From contig NZ_OZ060395.1 of assembly GCF_964059125.1 (NCBI RefSeq), positions 1 to 64,000 on the forward strand: a stretch of 64,000 nt of DNA, written 5' to 3'. Positions 15,494-26,550 of this stretch are shown piece after piece. The translations under genes and the position numbers were made by a program. How positions within the stretch are numbered: the stretch's first letter is position 1; every line of letters starts with the position of its first letter. Under the pieces are notes generated by a model that saw only the letters and a program-made list of their open reading frames with translations, was not told where the DNA came from and made no database searches. Source of the DNA: Buchnera aphidicola (Eriosoma lanigerum). GTDB lineage: Bacteria; Pseudomonadota; Gammaproteobacteria; Enterobacterales; Enterobacteriaceae.

Positions 15494-17104
15494 ATGAATT
15501 TACTAAAACGTAATTTTTTTACAATTATTTTTATATTTATCACTTTTATATTATGGAATACTTGGAATAATAATGAATTAAAAATAACAAATGAACAACA
15601 TGAAAAAAGCTATATTAATATTCATACAAAAAAAAATTATAGTTTTGTAAATAAAAAAAAATATGTGAATTTAAGAAATGATGTAATATCCGTTACAATA
15701 AATCAATTTGGAGGTGATATAGAAAAAGTTATTTTACTAAAATATAAAGATAAATTATATTCTTCAAAATGTTTTCATTTATTAGATACTACATCTAACT
15801 TTATTTATCATGCTCAAAGTGGATTAATAGGAGAAAACGGACCTGATAATTCAATTTATAAAAAAAGACCTTTTTATAAAACTACTAGTAATATATTTGA
15901 ATTAAATAAAAATAGTACAGAACTAACTGTTCCTTTTATTTGGAAAGATACTAATGGAGTAGAATATGTTAAATCATTTACCTTACAAAATGGAAAATAT
16001 TATATAACAGTTAAACATATTATAAAAAACAATACTAAAAAACCATTATTAATGTCTGTATTCGGACAGCTAAAACAAACTATTAAATTACCTAATCAAA
16101 AAAATACTAATTTTAAAATATTTTCTTTACATACTTATCGTGGAGCAGCTTATTCTACTGAAAATACAAAATATAAAAAGTATGATTTTAATGCAATTAA
16201 TAAATTACAATCATTAAGTATTACAACTAATCATGGTTGGATAGCAATGATACAACAATATTTTATTAGTGCATGGATTCCTAATATTCCTAAAATAAAT
16301 GTAATTTATACTAAATCTGTAAACAATCATTCTACTGCAACTATAGGATATAAATCAGAATCAATATATATTGCTCCTTTTACAAATTATACTTTTAAAT
16401 CCAATATTTGGATTGGTCCAACGATACAAGACCATATGGTTTTAATCGCACCCTATTTAAATTTAACAACTGATTACGGTATGTTTTGGTGGTTGTCTCA
16501 ACCATTATTTAAATTGCTAAAATTTTTCTATACATTTATTGGAAATTGGGGAGGAGCTATTATAGCTATTACATTATTAATTAGAGCAATTATGTATCCT
16601 TTTACTAAATCACAATATATATCTATGATAAAAATGAGGAAAATACAACCCAAAATTGATCAAATTAAAAAACAATATAACGAAAATAAACAAAAAATAA
16701 GTAAAGAAATTATATTATTGTATAAAAAAGAAAAAATTAATCCATTAAAAGGGTTTTTACCATTATTTATTCAAATGCCTATTTTTTTAGCTTTATATTA
16801 TATGTTAATTAATGCCATTGAATTAAGACATGCTCCTTTTATATTTTGGATTCATGATTTATCAGATAAAGATCCATATTATATATTACCTATATTAATG
16901 GGTATAACAATGCTAATTACTCAATACATTTCACCAAATATTGCACGTGATCCTTTGCAAAAAAAAATTATGAATATAATACCAATTGGTTTTACAATAT
17001 TTTTTTTATGGTTTCCATCAGGTTTAGTTTTATATTATATTATTAGTAATATAGTGACAATTATACAACAAAAAATAATTTACTATGGATTAAAAGATAA
17101 TTAA
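15494..17104 (+). CDS. yidC: Membrane protein insertase YidC
   Basis: Inner-membrane insertase and folding factor that acts alone or with SecYEG; subunit c of the ATP synthase is a classic client. The 536 residues (548 in E. coli) comprise an N-terminal membrane anchor at about 7-26, a large periplasmic beta domain to about 330, and five C-terminal membrane helices. The conserved hydrophilic-groove Arg is Arg364 in LLIRAIMYPFTKSQY. Also present are the family segments GFLPLFIQMPIFLALYYML and LWFPSGLVLYYI. Confidence 0.96.
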   Translation: MNLLKRNFFTIIFIFITFILWNTWNNNELKITNEQHEKSYINIHTKKNYSFVNKKKYVNLRNDVISVTINQFGGDIEKVILLKYKDKLYSSKCFHLLDTTSNFIYHAQSGLIGENGPDNSIYKKRPFYKTTSNIFELNKNSTELTVPFIWKDTNGVEYVKSFTLQNGKYYITVKHIIKNNTKKPLLMSVFGQLKQTIKLPNQKNTNFKIFSLHTYRGAAYSTENTKYKKYDFNAINKLQSLSITTNHGWIAMIQQYFISAWIPNIPKINVIYTKSVNNHSTATIGYKSESIYIAPFTNYTFKSNIWIGPTIQDHMVLIAPYLNLTTDYGMFWWLSQPLFKLLKFFYTFIGNWGGAIIAITLLIRAIMYPFTKSQYISMIKMRKIQPKIDQIKKQYNENKQKISKEIILLYKKEKINPLKGFLPLFIQMPIFLALYYMLINAIELRHAPFIFWIHDLSDKDPYYILPILMGITMLITQYISPNIARDPLQKKIMNIIPIGFTIFFLWFPSGLVLYYIISNIVTIIQQKIIYYGLKDN

Positions 17105-17233
17105 ATATTAATAAAACAAATAAAATAAATATTTTAAATATTAGTATATATATTTTAAATATATTTAATAACCTTAATTATACTAATTAATTTATAGTAT
17201 TAAAACTATTTCATTTTAAATTAAAGATAAAAA

Positions 17234-18601
17234 ATGACATTTCATGATACGATCATAGCTCAAGCAACTCCAGTTGGTAAAGGAGGAATAGGAATATTAA
17301 GAATATCAGGAATACACTCTGAACAAGTAGCTCAATTAATACTTGGTAAAATTCCAAATCCTAGATATGCTACATTTTCATCCTTTAAGAATGAAAATAA
17401 TATCATTATAGATGAAGGAATAGCTATTTGGTTTCCAGGTCCTAATTCTTTTACTGGAGAAAATACATTAGAATTACAAGGACATGGTAGTCCATTAGTT
17501 TTAGATTTATTATGTAAAGCTATTTTATCTATTAAAGGAATAAGAATAGCAAATCCAGGAGAATTTTCTGAAAGAGCTTTTTTAAATGGTAAATTAGATT
17601 TAATTCAAGCTGAAGCTATTGCTGATTTAATTAATTCTAATTCAAAAAAGTCCATTCAATTATCATTAGAATCTATGAAAGGTGTATTTTCTAATCGTAT
17701 ACATAATTTAGTAACAAAAATTAAAAATATTAGATTAAAAATAGAATCTTCTATTAATTTTATAGAGCTTGAAACAATACAGTTATCAAAAGATTATATA
17801 TATAAAAAATTAACATCTTTGTATAAAGATATTGTAATAATTCAAAAACAAGCTAAAACTGGGATTATTATTAGAGAAGGTTGTAAAGTAGTTATTACTG
17901 GACAACCAAATGTGGGAAAATCTAGTTTATTTAATTTACTTTGTTCTCAAAATAAAGCTATCGTAACAAATATTCAAGGGACAACTAGAGACGTATTACA
18001 TGAATATATTAATATAAATGATGTAATGTTCCATTTAGTCGATACAGCAGGGATACGTATTCCTAAAAATGAAATTGAAAAAATTGGAATTGATTTAGCA
18101 TGGAATGAAATTTATAGTGCTAATCATATTCTTTTTGTAATAGATAGCAATCAAAATTCACATGAAAAATTAAAAGTTTATTCTAATTTTATAAAAATTT
18201 TACCTAAAAATATTAAAATTAGTTTAATAATGAACAAAGTTGATTTATTAAATAAAAGACAAAAATTATTAGGAATAGATAGTAAATATCCAATTTTATA
18301 TATATCATCTTTAACTGGACAAGGGATAGAAGATTTAAGAAAACATCTAATTCAAATAATAAAATCTGATCAAGATAATACAGAAGGTTTATTTTTAGCT
18401 AGAAGAAGACACTTAATTATATTAAATGAAATTAATAAATTATTATTAATTAATAAAAAAAATTGGTTGTTATCATCTAATTTTGAATTATTAGCTGAAG
18501 ATTTATTTATTATTCAAAAAAAATTAGGAGAAATAACAGGTGTATTTAATAATGAAAAATTATTAGATGAAATTTTTTCTAATTTCTGCATTGGTAAATA
18601 A
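17234..18601 (+). CDS. mnmE: tRNA modification GTPase MnmE (TrmE)
   Basis: GTPase partner of MnmG in U34 modification. The 455 residues (454 in E. coli) have an N-terminal tetrahydrofolate-binding domain and a helical domain into which the G domain is inserted: G1 GQPNVGKS at 223-230, GTTRD near 249-253, DTAG at 270-273 and NKVD. The C-terminal CIGK motif, needed for the modification reaction, is intact. Together with mnmG this indicates a functional xm5U34 pathway. Confidence 0.96.
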   Translation: MTFHDTIIAQATPVGKGGIGILRISGIHSEQVAQLILGKIPNPRYATFSSFKNENNIIIDEGIAIWFPGPNSFTGENTLELQGHGSPLVLDLLCKAILSIKGIRIANPGEFSERAFLNGKLDLIQAEAIADLINSNSKKSIQLSLESMKGVFSNRIHNLVTKIKNIRLKIESSINFIELETIQLSKDYIYKKLTSLYKDIVIIQKQAKTGIIIREGCKVVITGQPNVGKSSLFNLLCSQNKAIVTNIQGTTRDVLHEYININDVMFHLVDTAGIRIPKNEIEKIGIDLAWNEIYSANHILFVIDSNQNSHEKLKVYSNFIKILPKNIKISLIMNKVDLLNKRQKLLGIDSKYPILYISSLTGQGIEDLRKHLIQIIKSDQDNTEGLFLARRRHLIILNEINKLLLINKKNWLLSSNFELLAEDLFIIQKKLGEITGVFNNEKLLDEIFSNFCIGK

Positions 18602-18698
18602 ATCTGTATATATTAAATTAATACTATATTTACATAATAGAAATAATTGTATTGTAATAATAAAAATTATACTAATTTTATTAAGTTAATTTATTTAT

Positions 18699-18771
18699 TG
18701 CCCGAAGGCGGAATTGAACCACCGACACGGGGATTTTCAGTCCCCTGCTCTACCAACTGAGCTATTCGGGC
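18699..18771 (-). tRNA. pheT-like tRNA-Phe(GAA): tRNA-Phe (anticodon GAA)
   Basis: Full cloverleaf on the minus strand: acceptor GCCCGAA pairs with TTCGGGC, the D arm is AGCTCAGTTGGTAGAGC, the anticodon loop is CTGAAAA and the T arm is present. The base after the acceptor stem is the discriminator A, followed by ATA, so the CCA end is not encoded and must be added by the cca product. 73 nt. Confidence 0.96.
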
Positions 18772-18780
18772 AATATAAGT

Positions 18781-18810
18781 ATTTAATCATTAATTTTTAA
18801 CTAAAGTCAA
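18781..18810 (-). promoter_or_regulatory. Putative sigma-70 promoter of tRNA-Phe
   Basis: On the minus strand, TTGACT (plus 18805-18810) and TTAAAT (plus 18781-18786) are 18 nt apart. The -10 ends 9 nt before the mature tRNA 5' end, which suits a tRNA gene with a very short leader. The extreme AT background makes the -10 weak evidence. Confidence 0.45.
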
Positions 18811-18950
18811 TCTTTTTATTTAAAAATATAAAAAAAAATAAAATAAATAAATAAAATATTTTATTTATCATATATAATAAATAATATTACAGTATTATTT
18901 ATTTGTAATTATAAATTTTATACATAAATAAAAAAAAAAAATATCTAACA

Positions 18951-18979
18951 CTTGAAAGTTCTAATATTAATCCTCATAT
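18951..18979 (+). promoter_or_regulatory. Sigma-32 heat-shock promoter of groSL
   Basis: CTTGAAA (18951-18957), a 14-nt spacer and CCTCATAT (18972-18979) match the E. coli heat-shock consensus CTTGAAA-N(13-15)-CCCCATnT, and correspond to the E. coli groE promoter. About 95 nt lie between it and the groS start. The cognate factor RpoH is encoded at 25310-26167. Confidence 0.85.
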
Positions 18980-19074
18980 CTGAAGATAAGCAATACTATT
19001 TTTTTTAATGTATTTCAATAAATCATTATATTTATTTATATGATTTATTAGTTTTTTTAAAGGGAAAAAATTAT

Positions 19075-19365
19075 ATGAAGATTCGTCCATTACATGATCG
19101 TGTGATCGTAAAAAGACAAGAGGCTGAATCTAAGTCAGCTGGTGGTATTGTACTTACAGGTTCAGCTGCTAGTAAATCTACTCGTGGGACAGTTATTGCA
19201 GTAGGAAATGGTCGTGTTTTAGACAATGGAAATGTTAAATCTTTAGATGTAAAAGTTGGGGATGTAGTAATTTTTAATGAAGGATATGGAGCAAAAACAG
19301 AAAAAATGGATCATGAAGAAGTTCTAATTTTAACTGAAAGTGACATTTTAGCGATTGTTGAATAA
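19075..19365 (+). CDS. groS: Co-chaperonin GroES
   Basis: 10-kDa lid of the GroEL chamber. The 96 residues (97 in E. coli) begin [14 protein letters not shown]; the mobile loop is [11 protein letters not shown], with the GroEL-contacting hydrophobic IVL retained. It ends [15 protein letters not shown] lies upstream of the ATG. First gene of the heat-shock operon, 52 bp before groL. Confidence 0.97.
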   Translation: MKIRPLHDRVIVKRQEAESKSAGGIVLTGSAASKSTRGTVIAVGNGRVLDNGNVKSLDVKVGDVVIFNEGYGAKTEKMDHEEVLILTESDILAIVE

Positions 19366-19396
19366 GAAACAATGATAAGCTGATTTTTTTAACTAA

Positions 19397-21064
<1,668 letters not shown>

Positions 21065-21094
21065 ATTTTAATATAATTTCATTACTTAATTTTT

Positions 21095-21128
21095 ATCTCC
21101 AGACTATGTTTTATACATGTCTGGAGAT
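21095..21128 (+). terminator. Rho-independent terminator of groSL
   Basis: ATCTCCAGAC (21095-21104) pairs with GTCTGGAGAT (21119-21128), a 10-bp stem with a 14-nt loop, followed by TCATTTTTATTTTT. It begins 31 nt after the groL stop. Confidence 0.9.
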
Positions 21129-21185
21129 TCATTTTTATTTTTCTATATTTCAATATATTATGTACAATTGTTTATTTTATGAAAA

Positions 21186-21323
21186 TTAAAAATTATTTTT
21201 ATTTATGATATATTTTCCTTTTATTAATTTAGGAATTAAGTTTCCTGAAATTAATTTTATTAATTTTGTAAAAATTAATTTTTCTTTATCTTTTTGAAAA
21301 AAAACCATAAGAACTGTCGTGAA
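21186..21323 (-). pseudogene. epmB: Relic of epmB (EF-P lysine aminomutase), C-terminal end only
   Basis: On the minus strand a 45-codon open stretch, preceded by a stop, reads ...KLIKLISGNLIPKLIKGK... and ends at TAA (plus 21186-21188). From memory it aligns with the C-terminus of E. coli EpmB (YjeK), which has LLTLVSGYLVPKLAREIGG. Position and orientation agree: in E. coli epmB lies between groL and efp and is divergent from efp. The other roughly 300 codons, including the radical-SAM cysteines, are gone. I infer an eroded gene; chance similarity in AT-rich sequence is the alternative. Confidence 0.6.
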
Positions 21324-21515
21324 TTATATTTAATAAATGTAGATAGTACGGTAAAATATAACTACTATATAAAGTAATATTAAATTTTTTTAAAATTTTA
21401 GTATTAGTATGAGATCGTTCTTGTATTTAATTTTCTTATTTATTATTTTTATGATAATTAAGGTTATTTGATATACTGTCAGTTGTGTATTATATACATA
21501 ATTCATAGGAAAAAA

Positions 21516-22085
21516 ATGGAAATATATAATAGTAATAATTTTAAAATTGGATTAAAAATTATTTTTGAAAACGAACCTTGTGTTATAGAAAACAGTGAAT
21601 TTATTAAGCCAGGGAAAGGTCAAGCTTTTACTAGAGTGAAATTACGAAAATTATTAACTGGTCAATTAATTGATAGATCATTTCGGTCTACCGAATATTT
21701 AAAACAAGCTGATATTATTGATGTTAAATTATTATATTTGTATCAAGATCATTATCATGGTTATTTTTTAAACAAAAAAAATTTTGAACAATTTTATGTA
21801 GAAAAAAAAATATTATTTAATAAGTTACAATGGTTAATTGAACAACATTCTTATATGGCAACATTATGGAATAATCAAATTATTTCTATCATTCCAAAGA
21901 ATTTTATTAATTTAGAAGTGGTCAAAACTACTCCAGGAGTAAAAGGAGATTCTGTCAATAATAATACAAAAGTAGCTGTATTAAAGAATGGTGCGATTAT
22001 TAAAGTTCCAGTATTTATTCAAATAGGTGAAATAATAAAAGTAGACACTAGATCTAACCAATATATATGTAGAATAAAAAAATAA
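21516..22085 (+). CDS. efp: Translation elongation factor P
   Basis: Relieves ribosome stalling at polyproline. The ATG at 21516 (MEIYNSNNFK) follows ATAGGAA and gives 189 residues (188 in E. coli); a 16-codon upstream extension has no counterpart. The modified lysine is present as Lys34 in KPGKGQAF. The C-terminal domain has TPGVKGDSV and VFIQIGEIIKVDTRS. The middle is more diverged than usual (for example YLYQDHYHGYF). The adjacent epmB is a relic, so the lysine may be unmodified. Confidence 0.95.
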   Translation: MEIYNSNNFKIGLKIIFENEPCVIENSEFIKPGKGQAFTRVKLRKLLTGQLIDRSFRSTEYLKQADIIDVKLLYLYQDHYHGYFLNKKNFEQFYVEKKILFNKLQWLIEQHSYMATLWNNQIISIIPKNFINLEVVKTTPGVKGDSVNNNTKVAVLKNGAIIKVPVFIQIGEIIKVDTRSNQYICRIKK

Positions 22086-22142
22086 TTTATATAAATAATA
22101 AATATTATGTATGTACAATATTTTTATTTTATATAAATTATT
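22081..22142. terminator. AT-rich nested hairpin between convergent efp and dnaC
   Basis: A 15-nt arm (22081-22095) is exactly complementary to 22128-22142; a smaller AATATT/AATATT stem lies inside. It overlaps the last codon and stop of efp and ends 12 nt before the dnaC stop, so it may serve both genes. It has no GC core, so terminator strength is uncertain. Confidence 0.5.
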
Positions 22143-22154
22143 AATTATATAATC

Positions 22155-22895
22155 TTAAAATTCATTACCTGTAATATATTTTCTATAACTTTCCCATTCA
22201 AAATTCAACCATAAACTATTACCTAATCTCATACGATCAATTACTCTTTCTCCTAATAAATTAGTCATACCTCTATAATTTAAATTAGATAACATACCTG
22301 TAGCACGTTTAGAAGATGATCTTCTATCAACTATTTGATTAATAATAATTTTTTCATATCTTGATTCTGTTTGCATTCCAATTTCATCAATCATTAATAA
22401 ATCTACTGTACTTAAATTATTTAATAATTTTTCTTCTGTTGTAGAACTTAATCCATTAAATGTACTTTTTATATTTGACATTAAATCAGCTACAGTTACA
22501 ATTAATACACTTTTACCATGTAAAATTAAATAATTACCAATAGCAGAAGCTAAATGATTTTTCCCTGTACCTGGTTTTCCAGAGAAAATAAAACTAGATA
22601 TACTATTATTAAATTCTTTAGCATATTTTTTTGCACACTCCATTACTTTTTTTTGTCCTTCATGATGGATATGATAATTATCAAATGAACAATTAATATA
22701 CAATTCTCTAATACCTGATCTACCTAAAATTTTTTCCATTTTTATTGCACGATTTTTACGTAAAATAGATTCAGAAGATATTCTTCCTTGTTCTTGATTC
22801 CAAGATAATAACTCAAATTCATGTTTGAATTTTGGTTTAACTTTGTGAGGAACTAATTGTTTTAATCTTTTTAAAATATTAGTATATTTATCCAT
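22155..22895 (-). CDS. dnaC: Replicative helicase loader DnaC
   Basis: AAA+ ATPase that loads DnaB helicase at the origin. The ATG at 22895 (MDKYTNILKR) gives 246 residues (245 in E. coli). The N-terminal DnaB-binding helix is followed by Walker A GKPGTGKN at 106-113 and Walker B LLMIDEIG; the QIVDRRSSSKRATGML and GERVIDRMRLGNSLW segments are close to E. coli. Its usual companion dnaT is absent. Convergent with efp. Confidence 0.96.
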   Translation of the reverse strand: MDKYTNILKRLKQLVPHKVKPKFKHEFELLSWNQEQGRISSESILRKNRAIKMEKILGRSGIRELYINCSFDNYHIHHEGQKKVMECAKKYAKEFNNSISSFIFSGKPGTGKNHLASAIGNYLILHGKSVLIVTVADLMSNIKSTFNGLSSTTEEKLLNNLSTVDLLMIDEIGMQTESRYEKIIINQIVDRRSSSKRATGMLSNLNYRGMTNLLGERVIDRMRLGNSLWLNFEWESYRKYITGNEF

Positions 22896-23130
22896 AATTA
22901 TATATCTCAAAATTTTTTAATAATTTATAAAAATCTTCTTATTAATATTAAAATTTATGTATTTTTAATATTGGTTATGTATGTTGATTTAACTTTTATT
23001 ATAAATTATCTAAAGAAATGTAATAATATAAATGTATTATTGTTATATAATATTAATTAAATACTGAATTTATTAAGAATTTGTAAATATAAAATAAATT
23101 AGTAATAATTATATTAAATATAATTTTTGA

Positions 23131-23721
23131 TTAGTATTGTTTAACATATAGATAACATGCAATATTTTTCGTTTTTGTTGATTTATATAAAATCCATTTT
23201 TTGGGAATATCTATTAATAATAAATCATTTTTTTTTTCTATGTAAATGAATGAATTAGATGTTAAACAATTGTATTTTTCTAAATAATTAACTGTCTTAT
23301 TAATTATTTGATGATTAAAAGGTGGGTCAATAAATACTATTTGATAAATACAATTGTTTTGTTTTAACCAACGTAAAATATTATTATGAACAATTTTTAC
23401 ATGATTTAAAATATTTATTTTTTTTACATTATTATTTAAATCTAAAATAACTTTTTTATTATTATCTATAAATGTAACCGATTGAGCATAACGAGATATA
23501 GATTCAATTCCTAATACTCCACTTCCTGCAAAACAATCTAAGCAATTCGCATGTTTAATGTAACTATTTAGCCAATTAAATAATTTTTCTCTTATAAAAC
23601 TTGTTGTGGGTCGTATTATACTATTTCTATGAATCCTTATAATACTATTTTTTAAAAATCCTCCAGTAATACGAATTTTTCCATGTTTTTTTTTATTAAT
23701 TTTTATATTATATTGGTTCAT
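23131..23721 (-). CDS. rsmD: 16S rRNA (guanine-966-N2)-methyltransferase RsmD
   Basis: SAM-dependent methyltransferase acting on G966 of 16S rRNA in the 30S subunit. The 196 residues (198 in E. coli) show the RPTTSFIREKLFNWL entry segment, the SAM-binding CLDCFAGSGVLGIE and the catalytic DPPF motif (VFIDPPFNH). It is divergent from ftsY across 110 bp, as in E. coli. Confidence 0.94.
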   Translation of the reverse strand: MNQYNIKINKKKHGKIRITGGFLKNSIIRIHRNSIIRPTTSFIREKLFNWLNSYIKHANCLDCFAGSGVLGIESISRYAQSVTFIDNNKKVILDLNNNVKKINILNHVKIVHNNILRWLKQNNCIYQIVFIDPPFNHQIINKTVNYLEKYNCLTSNSFIYIEKKNDLLLIDIPKKWILYKSTKTKNIACYLYVKQY

Positions 23722-23831
23722 TAATATATATTTTAATCAATAATTATAATATATTCAAAATATTTAATATATTACAATAAAATTATTTTTTTTTGAATAT
23801 TTTATTTATAATTATTACACAAGGAATCTTT

Positions 23832-25025
23832 ATGTCTGAAAATAAAAAAAGTTTTTTTTCTTTATTTAAACTAAAAAAAAGTACATCTAATATTCAATCT
23901 AAAATAAAAAAAAAAAATGATTTAATTCATACCAAAAAAAGTAACTTAAATAACAATACTAATAGTATTAAAACAAATAATAATATTATAAATACAAATA
24001 TATTTAATCAACAAGTAAACAGTGAAAACTTAACAGAAATAAAAACGTTTTCAAATTCAATTAATCATACTTCAAATTATCATGAAGTTAATAAAAATAT
24101 TCATTTTTTTTCTCGACTTAAAAATAGTTTATATAATACTAGTAAAAAATTTAGTAATAATTTTAGTTATTTTTTTAAAAGAAAAAAGATTGATGATTCT
24201 ATTTTTGAACAATTAGAAGAGAAATTACTAACATCTGATATTAATATAGATACAAGTGATTATATTATAAAAAAAATTACTAAAAGACTAAATGTTAAAA
24301 CAATAAATGATTTTAATACAATTTTTAAAATACTTAAAGAAGAAATGTTAGAGGTTTTAAAACAAGTGGAAAAACCAATTCAATATAATAGCAACATTAT
24401 TCCATTTGTTATATTAGTTGTAGGAGTAAACGGAGTAGGTAAAACAACTACAATTGGGAAATTAGCAAAAAAATATACGACACAAGGTAAATCTGTTATG
24501 TTAGTAGCAGGTGATACATTTAGATCAGCTGCAGTTGATCAATTAAAAGCTTGGGGAAAGCAAATAAATGATATACCAGTGATTTCTTCTTCTCATGAAA
24601 ATATGGATCCATCAGCTATAATTTTTAATGCTATAGATATCTCTATTTCAAAAAAAACAGATATTTTAATCATAGATACAGCTGGAAGATTACATAATAA
24701 ATTATATTTAATGCAAGAATTAAAAAAAATTAAGAAAGTTATTAATAAAAAACTCAATAATGGACCACATGAAATTATACTAGTAACTGATGCATGTACT
24801 GGACAAAATACAATAACACAAACTAAATTATTTCATGAATGTTTAGGAATTACTAGTATAATATTAACTAAATTAGATGGTACTGCTAAAGGAGGAGTAA
24901 TTTTTTCTTTAGCTAATAATTTTAAAATTCCAATTAGTTATATTGGGATTGGAGAAAAAGAACTAGATTTAAGAGAATTTAATAGTAAAGATTTTATTGA
25001 TGCTTTATTTTATGAAAAATATTAA
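23832..25025 (+). CDS. ftsY: Signal recognition particle receptor FtsY
   Basis: SRP receptor GTPase that docks ribosome-SRP complexes at SecYEG. The ATG at 23832 (MSENKKSFF) lies 6 nt after AAGGA, giving 397 residues; 13 upstream codons are excluded. The NG domain (about residue 95 on) has GVNGVGKTT at 198-206, DTAGR and TKLDGTAKGG. E. coli FtsY is about 497 residues with a long acidic A domain; here the N-terminal part is short, basic and Asn/Lys rich. ftsE and ftsX, normally between ftsY and rpoH, are absent. Confidence 0.95.
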   Translation: MSENKKSFFSLFKLKKSTSNIQSKIKKKNDLIHTKKSNLNNNTNSIKTNNNIINTNIFNQQVNSENLTEIKTFSNSINHTSNYHEVNKNIHFFSRLKNSLYNTSKKFSNNFSYFFKRKKIDDSIFEQLEEKLLTSDINIDTSDYIIKKITKRLNVKTINDFNTIFKILKEEMLEVLKQVEKPIQYNSNIIPFVILVVGVNGVGKTTTIGKLAKKYTTQGKSVMLVAGDTFRSAAVDQLKAWGKQINDIPVISSSHENMDPSAIIFNAIDISISKKTDILIIDTAGRLHNKLYLMQELKKIKKVINKKLNNGPHEIILVTDACTGQNTITQTKLFHECLGITSIILTKLDGTAKGGVIFSLANNFKIPISYIGIGEKELDLREFNSKDFIDALFYEKY

Positions 25026-25309
25026 ATATATTAAATTAATAAATAAATTATTTTTTTATTAACACAACAGTATTAATATTATTTATTTTTTATAAATTTA
25101 AATATCATGTAATTTGTTAAATAAAAATAATTAATAATGCGATTAATTTAAAATTTAACATTAATAATATTAATCAATTAATATAATAAGTATATTACAA
25201 ATAATGTTTAATAATATATCATATTTATTAATGTTATTTATTTATAATAATAATTATCTTAATTTAATTTATTTTAATTATGTTATAATTTGTTACAATA
25301 AGATATTAA

Positions 25310-26167
25310 ATGAATGATACAAAAAATCAATTTCAAATCACTACTTTAGGAAATTTAGAATCTTATATTAGATTAGCTAATTCTTGGCCTATGTTATCAC
25401 TAGAAGAAGAACAAATGTTATCTAAAAGATTATATTTTCATAGTGATTTAAATGCAGCTAAAACATTAATTTTATCTCATTTACGTTTTGTCATACATAT
25501 AGCAAGAAATTATTCTGGTTATGGTTTGCCTCAAGCAGATTTAATTCAAGAAGGTAATATAGGATTAATGAAATCAGTTCGTAGATTTAATCCAGAGATA
25601 GGAGTAAGGTTAGTATCTTTTGCTGTGCATTGGATAAAATCTGAAATACATGAGTATGTATTAAGAAATTGGAGAATAGTTAAAATTGCTACTACTAAAT
25701 CACAAAGAAAATTATTTTTTAATTTAAGAAAAACTAAAAAACGATTTGGTTGGTTTAATCAATTAGAGATTGATGTAGTCGCTCGAGAATTAGGAGTAAG
25801 TAGTGCAGATGTAAGAGAAATGGAATCTCGCATGTCAGCACAAGATGTTAATCTACATGTAAACCCAGAAGAAGAGACAATGGATGGAAAATCTACATCT
25901 GTTATGTCATATCTTAAAGATAATACTTCAAATTTTGCTCATTTGATTGAAGAAAATAATTGGGAAAAACATACATCTATTAAACTTAATCATGCATTAT
26001 TAGGATTAGATGAAAGGAGTCGAAAAATTATTTATGCTAGATGGTTAAACAATACTAATAAAATTACTTTACAAAAAATAGCTAACGATTATGGAATTTC
26101 AGCAGAACGAGTTAGACAATTAGAAAAAAATGCTATGAAAAAATTAAGAATAGCAATAGAAACATAA
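25310..26167 (+). CDS. rpoH: RNA polymerase sigma-32 (heat-shock) factor
   Basis: Directs RNA polymerase to heat-shock promoters. The 285 residues (284 in E. coli) include region 2 ([17 protein letters not shown]), the RpoH box [10 protein letters not shown], which is diagnostic of sigma-32, and the region 4 helix-turn-helix ([17 protein letters not shown]). A matching promoter stands before groSL, so the heat-shock circuit is at least partly preserved. The 284-bp upstream gap is AT-only, with a TATAAT at 25284-25289 but no good -35. Confidence 0.97.
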   Translation: MNDTKNQFQITTLGNLESYIRLANSWPMLSLEEEQMLSKRLYFHSDLNAAKTLILSHLRFVIHIARNYSGYGLPQADLIQEGNIGLMKSVRRFNPEIGVRLVSFAVHWIKSEIHEYVLRNWRIVKIATTKSQRKLFFNLRKTKKRFGWFNQLEIDVVARELGVSSADVREMESRMSAQDVNLHVNPEEETMDGKSTSVMSYLKDNTSNFAHLIEENNWEKHTSIKLNHALLGLDERSRKIIYARWLNNTNKITLQKIANDYGISAERVRQLEKNAMKKLRIAIET

Positions 26168-26550
26168 ATATTGTAAAAAATATATTTTATTGATATTAAT
26201 TGAAATAATTAAATTTAATATTTTAATAATCATTTTTAGAATATATATATATAATTTTATATAAATAATAGAAATTTTTTTTTTATCTAAAAAGCGTCAG
26301 CAAAATAATCTATTATATATTTTGTTGATGCTTCGATATTAGTTTAAATATCAATAATTATTGATATTTAAAAAAATGTTTATATGAATTATAAGTAATA
26401 TATAGTTTTTAATTAATAATTTTGTCATTTCGTAATAAAAATTTAATTATTATATAAAGAATTAATATTATTATTAATAATTTATATATGTAATTTAAAT
26501 TGTACTAAAATATTAAAAAAATATAATTAATAATTTATTATCGAGTGATT
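26168..26550. other. Spacer between rpoH and yigL with one hairpin
   Basis: 383 bp of AT-rich sequence. AGCGTCAGCAAAAT (26293-26306) pairs with ATTTTGTTGATGCT (26319-26332), allowing two G-T pairs, about 125 nt after the rpoH stop. It is a likely terminator, though no T tract follows. I see no gene or relic in the rest. Confidence 0.55.
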
